A stretch of 11,351 nt of DNA from positions 1 through 11,351 of the forward strand of contig CABTAA010000030.1 in NCBI GenBank assembly GCA_902482615.1. The letters run 5' to 3'. The position numbers were made by a program, and so were the translations under genes. The notes beneath the pieces were generated by a model. It had not been told where the DNA came from and searched no databases. It saw nothing but the letters and a program-made list of their open reading frames with translations. This document shows, in pieces, positions 7,637 through 11,351 of the stretch. How positions within the stretch are numbered: the first letter of the stretch is position 1; the number at the start of each line of letters is the position of its first letter. The DNA comes from an uncultured Collinsella sp. GTDB taxonomy: Bacteria > Actinomycetota > Coriobacteriia > Coriobacteriales > Coriobacteriaceae.

Positions 7637-8398
7637 ATGGATCAGATTTACGACAACAGGTACTATTCCGCCGGTTCGCGTGAGCCGTCGCCTCGTCGTG
7701 CGCGTACCGCGCAGCTTGGCGGGTCTGGTTATGCTGGTGCTGATCGCTCCAGGTATAGCTCGCCGGCGACTTCGCATCCCAATGTTCAGCCAAATAGTTC
7801 CTCGGATAGTCCGGTGCGCCCATCGCGTTCCGCGCATGCGTCGCGCCCTTCGACCCAGGCGTCCGACAAGCCGCGCCGTCCCTCAAGCCGTCTTTCGGGT
7901 TCGGACTTTATGCACTACGCCAACGACAACGCGGCGGTCAAGGCAATCTACGACTTTACCCACGGTCCTCAGCGAGGGCTATTCATCGGTATTGTCGTCG
8001 CCCTGGCGCTCGTGAGCCTGTATTTTCCCGTACGCGACCTGTACGTGGCAAAACGCTCGAGCGACATCTTGGCCAAGCAGGTCGAGATTCGCCAGCAATA
8101 CAATGATGAGCTGCAAAAAAGCGTCGACAAGCTGCTCTCGGAGGAGGGTATCAAGGACGCGGCGTCCGAGGACCTGGGCCTGGTGATGCCCGGCGAGAAG
8201 AGGATTGAAGTGCAGGGCCTGGACGGCGATTCGGATGCCTCGTCGAGCCAGAAGTCGTCGAACGCCAAGAAGGCCAGCGAGGTGGCCAAGGAGATCGAAG
8301 AGGTCGGCAAGGACGCGCCGTGGTACATTCAGACGCTCGACATGCTGTTTGGATTTAACGGCGTCGAGGGCCAGACGGTCGTGTCCAACGGCAAATAG
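7637..8398 (+). CDS. FtsB/DivIC-like septum formation initiator protein
   Basis: This 253-residue protein is a probable bitopic membrane protein of the FtsB/DivIC family, which links FtsL and FtsQ/DivIB in the divisome. A long cytoplasmic N-terminus (1-110) is disordered and rich in Ser, Pro and Arg. A single membrane segment spans about 114-132 (GLFIGIVVALALVSLYF). A coiled-coil-like stretch follows (about 138-170), then EDLGLVMPGEKRI, which resembles the LGxVxPGE end of the family. A Ser/Lys/Glu-rich tail (195-225) is extra. Similarity is weak outside the core, so the call leans on topology and on the eno-ftsB-ppx order known in actinobacteria. ATG 7637 is chosen because it lies downstream of the extended -10; its ribosome site (AAGG) is weak. 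The ppx start is 20 bases after the stop. Confidence 0.72.
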   Translation: MDQIYDNRYYSAGSREPSPRRARTAQLGGSGYAGADRSRYSSPATSHPNVQPNSSSDSPVRPSRSAHASRPSTQASDKPRRPSSRLSGSDFMHYANDNAAVKAIYDFTHGPQRGLFIGIVVALALVSLYFPVRDLYVAKRSSDILAKQVEIRQQYNDELQKSVDKLLSEEGIKDAASEDLGLVMPGEKRIEVQGLDGDSDASSSQKSSNAKKASEVAKEIEEVGKDAPWYIQTLDMLFGFNGVEGQTVVSNGK

Positions 8399-8418
8399 CG
8401 CCCGGAGGGGAGCCCGCA

Positions 8419-9426
8419 ATGACAAATTGCAAACGCTATAAGGTAGCCGCGATCGACCTGGGAACGGTGTCGTCGCGACTGGTGTTGGCCCAGGTCGAGG
8501 GCGGGGCAATCGTGGAATCGTCCAAGCATACCGAGATTACCGATCTGGGTGAGGGCGTGGACGCGACGGGCCGCTTTTGCGAGGCGGCCGTTGAGCGCGT
8601 GCTCGCTGCGTGCCGCATGTTTGTGGACGAGGCTCGTGCCTTTGGGGCCGCGTGCATCTGCACCACCTGCACGAGCGCCGCGCGTGATGCGTCCAACGCA
8701 GCACTGCTGCTGGACGGCCTGCGCGATCTGGGGCTTGAGCCACAGGTGATTCCGGGCGAGGTCGAGGCACGCCTGACGTTTTTTGGCGTGGCGCACGACT
8801 TTGCCGGCGAGCGCATCATTGTTGCCGATTCGGGCGGCGGATCCACGGAGCTCGCGACGGGCGTCTATGCGCCGGAGCGTGGCATCTTTGCGCTAGAAGG
8901 GACGCGCTCGCTGGACATTGGCTGCCGCCGCGTGACGGAGCGGTTTTTCTCGACGCTGCCACCCGCACGCGGCGAGCTTGCTGCCGCTGCCGCGTGGGCA
9001 GGCGAGCAGTTCGCCGCCTATTTTGAAGGCCTGCCCAGCGACTTTGAGCGCGCCGAGCGTCTGGTCGCGGTGGGTGGCACGGTGACTACGCTGGTGGCTC
9101 TGGTCCACGAGCTGGAACCGTACGATTCGAGCTTTGTTCACCTACGCGAGCTGTCGCTGGAGCAGGTCTCGGCCGCTATCGAGCGCATGTCTGTGTTGGA
9201 CGCGGAAGGTATCGCCGCGCTACCGGGTGTACAGCCCAAACGCGCGGGCGTGATCTTGGCTGGCGCCGTGGTGATCCGCGAACTCATGCGTGCCGGCGGC
9301 TACAAGACGCTCACCGTAAGCGAGAACAGCCTGCTCGCCGTTATGGCCGCCACCATCAACGAGACCCTCGACGGCGTGACCCCCACCATCGGCTGGACCC
9401 CCCCACTCTCAGCACCCTCTAAATAA
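8419..9426 (+). CDS. Ppx/GppA family exopolyphosphatase / pppGpp phosphohydrolase
   Basis: This 335-residue member of the ASKHA-fold Ppx/GppA family acts on polyphosphate or pppGpp; sequence alone does not decide which. It is the short two-domain form, without the C-terminal HD domain of E. coli Ppx. Motifs are AAIDLGTVSSRLVLA (10-24), TSAARDA (about 85-91), IPGEVEARLTF (114-124), VADSGGGSTEL (the second phosphate loop), VAVGGTVTTLVAL, and LPGVQPKRAGVILAG near the C-terminus. Two departures from consensus are visible: V replaces N in the usual GxNSxRL, and V replaces one Glu of the usual GxEEARL. GGAGGGG precedes the ATG at good distance. It probably forms an operon with the FtsB-like gene. 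The stop TAA overlaps the palindromic repeat at 9425. Confidence 0.88.
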   Translation: MTNCKRYKVAAIDLGTVSSRLVLAQVEGGAIVESSKHTEITDLGEGVDATGRFCEAAVERVLAACRMFVDEARAFGAACICTTCTSAARDASNAALLLDGLRDLGLEPQVIPGEVEARLTFFGVAHDFAGERIIVADSGGGSTELATGVYAPERGIFALEGTRSLDIGCRRVTERFFSTLPPARGELAAAAAWAGEQFAAYFEGLPSDFERAERLVAVGGTVTTLVALVHELEPYDSSFVHLRELSLEQVSAAIERMSVLDAEGIAALPGVQPKRAGVILAGAVVIRELMRAGGYKTLTVSENSLLAVMAATINETLDGVTPTIGWTPPLSAPSK

Positions 9427-9492
9427 GTTGCGGTGAAATACGGACTAAAATCGCCCTTTCGGGCCCCAAACAGTCCCTATTCCACCGCAACT
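9425..9492. repeat. Dispersed palindromic repeat, copy 2
   Basis: The outer arms AAGTTGCGGTG and CACCGCAACT match copies 1 and 3. The inner stem is TACGGACT (left) against AGTCCCTA (right). The loop holds a small GCCC-TTTC-GGGC hairpin. It begins inside the ppx stop codon and lies between the convergent ppx and second ATPase genes. Confidence 0.85.
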
Positions 9493-9499
9493 CAACAGT

Positions 9500-9540
9500 C
9501 GGCACCTGGGGACGTTCCTTTTCTGCCGGCACCTGGGGAC
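9500..9540. repeat. Two 14-bp direct repeats
   Basis: CGGCACCTGGGGAC occurs at 9500-9513 and 9527-9540, with a 27-bp step. The second copy continues as TGGGGACAGTC, an 11-mer that also occurs at 1079-1089 beside palindromic copy 1. It looks like a fragment of a dispersed intergenic element. Confidence 0.75.
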
Positions 9541-9547
9541 AGTCCTT

Positions 9548-9562
9548 GCGGGGCGTCCCCGC
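9548..9562 (-). other. GC hairpin just after the second ATPase gene
   Basis: GCGGGG, loop CGT, CCCCGC forms a tight 6-bp stem 5 bases past the stop codon of the minus-strand ATPase. No T-tract follows, so termination is uncertain. Confidence 0.4.
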
Positions 9563-9567
9563 AGCGC

Positions 9568-10869
9568 CTATGCCAGTTTGTCGATTTGCCCAATCTCCCA
9601 AAGCGGAATATTGACGAGCATGCCCTCGTCTCTATATGCCGCCAGGGAGCTCCTCACGCAACGCTCGAGCTTGAATTTTTCGCAGGCTATTTTCAGACTC
9701 TTCGCTTTAAGGTTCTCTGCCGCCTTGACCTCAAGCGGAAGCACGGTTCCCGCATGGTCGATGGCAAAGTCGGTTTCGGCATTGCCAGAGGTAGAGGACC
9801 AATACGCGGGAGTTTTGTCCTGGAGCAAGAGCTCTTGCGCGACGTATTGTTCGGTCAGCGAACCTTTGAACTCGGTAAAAACAGCGGATCCGTTAAGAAC
9901 GATGGCCGGAGAGAGACCGGAGAGCGCTCCGAGGATGCCGGTGTCGATGCAGAACAGTTTGAAGCCCGAGAGGTCTTCGTAGCTCGAGAGCGGCGCCTTT
10001 AGAGCGGAAGCACGTGGCACCTTATGAACGATTCCGTAGTCCGTGAGCCACTGGAGGCTTTCCTCGAAATCGCGTGCGCGCGCTCCGGGACGAAGGGCGC
10101 CATAGACAAACTTCTTGTTCTCCTTTGCAAGCTGGCCGGGAAGGGATTTCCAAACCAACCTCATGCGCTCGACGATGCGGGCGGGTGCATGTTTGCCAAA
10201 ATCGGATTCGTAAGCCTCGATGATTTGCTGTTGAAGCCTTCGGGCTTCGATGAAGTCGCGTGTCTCGGCGAAAGTGGAGACAACTTCGGGCATACCGCCG
10301 ACAACAAGGTATTCCTTGAGCAAGTGCTCGAGCTTTTCGGTAACGTTTGTTAGAAGGTTCATGTCTGCGGCAAGGATGGCGTCGGCGAGCGGGTTGCCGT
10401 CGACGGCACGAACGAACTCAGCAAACCCCATGGGACGCATGGTGAGCTGGTCGATTTTGCCGACGGGAAATGACTCGTTTTCGCGTCGGAGCGCGAGGCC
10501 CATATAGGAACCGGCTGCTACGATGTGGTATTCGGGCGCAAGCTCGTTGAAGTACTTGAGCGAGGTGATCCCGCGTGGCGCTTCTTGGATCTCGTCGAAG
10601 ATGATGAGCGTGTCTTCCGGCGTTACGGTTTGGCCACGTAGGAGTTCTATCTGGGAGATGATGCGCTTGGGGTCGAGGTTCCCATCGAACAGCGAGCGTG
10701 TGCTCGGCTCGAGCATAAAGTCAAAACGAATGACGTTTCGATACTGCTGGCTTGCGAATTCGTTAAGAAGCCAAGTCTTTCCTGTCTGGCGGGCTCCCTT
10801 AAGCAAGAGAGGTTTGCGATTCGCCCTTGATTTCCAAGCGATAAGTTCACTCATAAGCTGTCGCTGCAT
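9568..10869 (-). CDS. AAA ATPase with DUF4143 / nuclease-like C-terminal domain (second copy)
   Basis: This 433-residue protein has the same domain order as the ATPase at 4405-5772 but is clearly divergent from it, so it is not a recent duplicate. Walker A is GARQTGKT (25-32), Walker B is DTLIIFDEIQ (86-95), and AAGS (118-121) is a sensor-like motif. EYLVVGGMPE is at 186-195. FCIDTGILGAL (306-316) and EQYVAQELL (340-348) are typical DUF4143 features. The C-terminus keeps ETDFAI (D367) and LEVK (E380, K382), the PD-(D/E)XK-like triad. ATG 10869 is chosen because GGGAGG lies 4 bases upstream; a TTG at 10881 is in frame but overlaps that ribosome site. The gene is convergent with ppx. Family function is unknown. 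Confidence 0.88.
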   Translation of the reverse strand: MQRQLMSELIAWKSRANRKPLLLKGARQTGKTWLLNEFASQQYRNVIRFDFMLEPSTRSLFDGNLDPKRIISQIELLRGQTVTPEDTLIIFDEIQEAPRGITSLKYFNELAPEYHIVAAGSYMGLALRRENESFPVGKIDQLTMRPMGFAEFVRAVDGNPLADAILAADMNLLTNVTEKLEHLLKEYLVVGGMPEVVSTFAETRDFIEARRLQQQIIEAYESDFGKHAPARIVERMRLVWKSLPGQLAKENKKFVYGALRPGARARDFEESLQWLTDYGIVHKVPRASALKAPLSSYEDLSGFKLFCIDTGILGALSGLSPAIVLNGSAVFTEFKGSLTEQYVAQELLLQDKTPAYWSSTSGNAETDFAIDHAGTVLPLEVKAAENLKAKSLKIACEKFKLERCVRSSLAAYRDEGMLVNIPLWEIGQIDKLA

Positions 10870-10892
10870 ATTGCCTCCCAACTCTCTCGGCT

Positions 10893-10898
10893 AGTATA
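10893..10898 (-). promoter_or_regulatory. Likely -10 box for the second ATPase gene
   Basis: The minus strand reads TATACT 24 bases upstream of the ATPase ATG. The -35 position falls on the first unit of the 33-bp repeat array and has no recognisable -35 hexamer. This suggests control by a protein bound to the repeats. Confidence 0.5.
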
Positions 10899-10912
10899 AG
10901 GCCATTTGGGAG

Positions 10913-11001
10913 TTTCCATCGGAAAATGTGGGAGACAACCACGTTTTTCCATCGGAAAATGTGGGAGACAACCACGTTTTTCCATCGGAAAATGTGGGAA
11001 C
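10913..11001. repeat. Direct-repeat array with 33-bp period upstream of the second ATPase gene
   Basis: Units start at 10913, 10946 and 10979, a step of exactly 33 bp. The first two units are identical over all 33 bases. The third matches for about 21 bases and then diverges. Each unit holds the dyad TTTCC-ATC-GGAAA, which is TTTTCC-ATC-GGAAAA in units 2 and 3, followed by ATGTGGGA. The sequence is unrelated to the array at 5785-5876, but the period, copy number and position before a DUF4143 ATPase gene are the same. Confidence 0.92.
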
Positions 11002-11007
11002 ACCAAC

Positions 11008-11080
11008 CTAAGTCGCGGTGGAATAGTTCCTAAATGGGCTGGTAAACTACCAAAACAAGAACTATTCCACCGCAACTTAG
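11008..11080. repeat. Dispersed palindromic repeat, copy 3
   Basis: The outer arms run from CTAAG (11008) to CTTAG (11080) and enclose GCGGTGGAATAG paired with CTATTCCACCGC. The inner stem is GTTC(C)T against AGAAC, different from copies 1 and 2 but still paired. There is one G-T mismatch in the outer arm. It lies upstream of the second ATPase array and is not linked to a gene 3' end within the window. Confidence 0.85.
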
Positions 11081-11096
11081 AGCCCCGCCGGCATCC

Positions 11097-11135
11097 AAAA
11101 GAAACGAGCCCGCATCCCTTGGGGACACGGGCTCG
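11097..11135 (-). terminator. Minus-strand terminator-like hairpin, first copy
   Basis: Read on the minus strand, CGAGCCCG and CGGGCTCG (8 bp) enclose a further 4-bp TCCC/GGGA stem, and TTTCTTTT follows the hairpin. It would stop a transcript coming from beyond the right edge of the window. Confidence 0.6.
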
Positions 11136-11292
11136 AAAGCTCCATATGGTAGGGGCGGTGGGACGTCCGCGCATTTGCTGCGCAAATACGCACCGGCTTC
11201 GGCCGCCTGTCGGCGCCCTCGCCGGCTCGCTACGGACGCTGCGCGTCCGCTTAACGCTCGCCCCCTCGCGGGTTCGAGTCTCACCGGCATCT

Positions 11293-11331
11293 AAAAGAAG
11301 CGAGCCCGCATCCCTGGGGGACACGGGCTCG
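11293..11331 (-). terminator. Minus-strand terminator-like hairpin, second copy
   Basis: This has the same CGAGCCCG/CGGGCTCG stem as the copy at 11097-11135 and is followed on the minus strand by CTTCTTTT. Duplicated terminators suggest the end of a minus-strand gene or RNA just outside the window. Confidence 0.55.
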
Positions 11332-11351
11332 AAAGCTCCATATGGTAGGGG

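Larger units (their letters stand above)
11088..11351. repeat. 68-bp direct duplication at 196-bp spacing, with GC hairpins between
   Basis: 11088-11155 and 11284-11351 match over 68 bases with three substitutions; the second copy runs to the window edge, so the full unit may be 196 bp or more. The intervening stretch has perfect hairpins with TGC loops: ATTTGC-TGC-GCAAAT (11173-11187) and CGGACGC-TGC-GCGTCCG (11233-11249). It also carries GGTTCGAGTCTC (11271-11282), a word like a tRNA T-arm, but no complete tRNA. No protein gene is supported here. Confidence 0.8.

Noticed and set aside
9433..10002. Plus-strand frame opposite the 3' half of the second ATPase
   Set aside because: It begins inside the palindromic repeat and runs antisense to the DUF4143 coding region; no motif.
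11205..11291. tRNA gene suggested by GGTTCGAGTCTC
   Set aside because: The T-stem is imperfect and no matching acceptor 5' strand (GATGCCG-like) or anticodon arm is found upstream.
10851..11324. Minus-strand frame with repeated PHFPMEKRGCL peptide
   Set aside because: It translates the second 33-bp array and the palindrome, overlaps the ATPase promoter, and has no support as a gene.

Overview
The window reads as chromosome of a high-GC Gram-positive bacterium. The coding regions prefer G/C third positions, ribosome sites are GGAGG- or AAGGA-like, and the order enolase, FtsB/DivIC-like protein, Ppx/GppA is a well known actinobacterial arrangement. The gene content and the style of the intergenic repeats suggest a gut member of the Coriobacteriia, probably Collinsella-like. 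That placement is inference from memory, not a database match.

Layout. Positions 1-1074 (+) hold the end of a histidine operon: the C-terminal half of hisF, then hisI and hisE. A PHP-family histidinol-phosphatase-like gene (1195-2106, -) runs towards it, with a palindromic repeat between the two 3' ends. From 2408 to 4365 (+) there is one open frame that joins a LarC C-terminal-type domain to a complete YfcE phosphodiesterase, followed at once by mazG. A minus-strand AAA ATPase with a DUF4143/nuclease-like C-terminus (4405-5772) is convergent with mazG. Then come eno (6152-7441, +) with a strong terminator, an FtsB/DivIC-like membrane protein (7637-8398) and a Ppx/GppA phosphatase (8419-9426). 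A second minus-strand AAA/DUF4143 ATPase (9568-10869) is convergent with ppx. The last 480 bases are non-coding and full of repeats.

Working together. HisF, HisI and HisE cover the early and middle steps of histidine synthesis, and the PHP phosphatase would supply a late step (histidinol phosphate to histidinol). The LarC-like/YfcE/MazG block is a tight unit by spacing. FtsB and Ppx form a likely two-gene operon. The two ATPases look like independent accessory insertions beside core genes.

The most unusual signal is shared by the two ATPase genes. Each has a three-copy direct-repeat array directly upstream. The two arrays differ in sequence but both have a period of exactly 33 bp. This suggests each ATPase has its own cognate DNA target, as in a self-regulating or iteron-like system. 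A second signal is a family of about 70-bp palindromes (three copies) with a conserved outer stem and a covarying inner stem. Other notable items are the LarC-like/YfcE in-frame join, a perfect 23-bp inverted repeat upstream of it, and a 196-bp spaced duplication carrying minus-strand terminators at the right edge.
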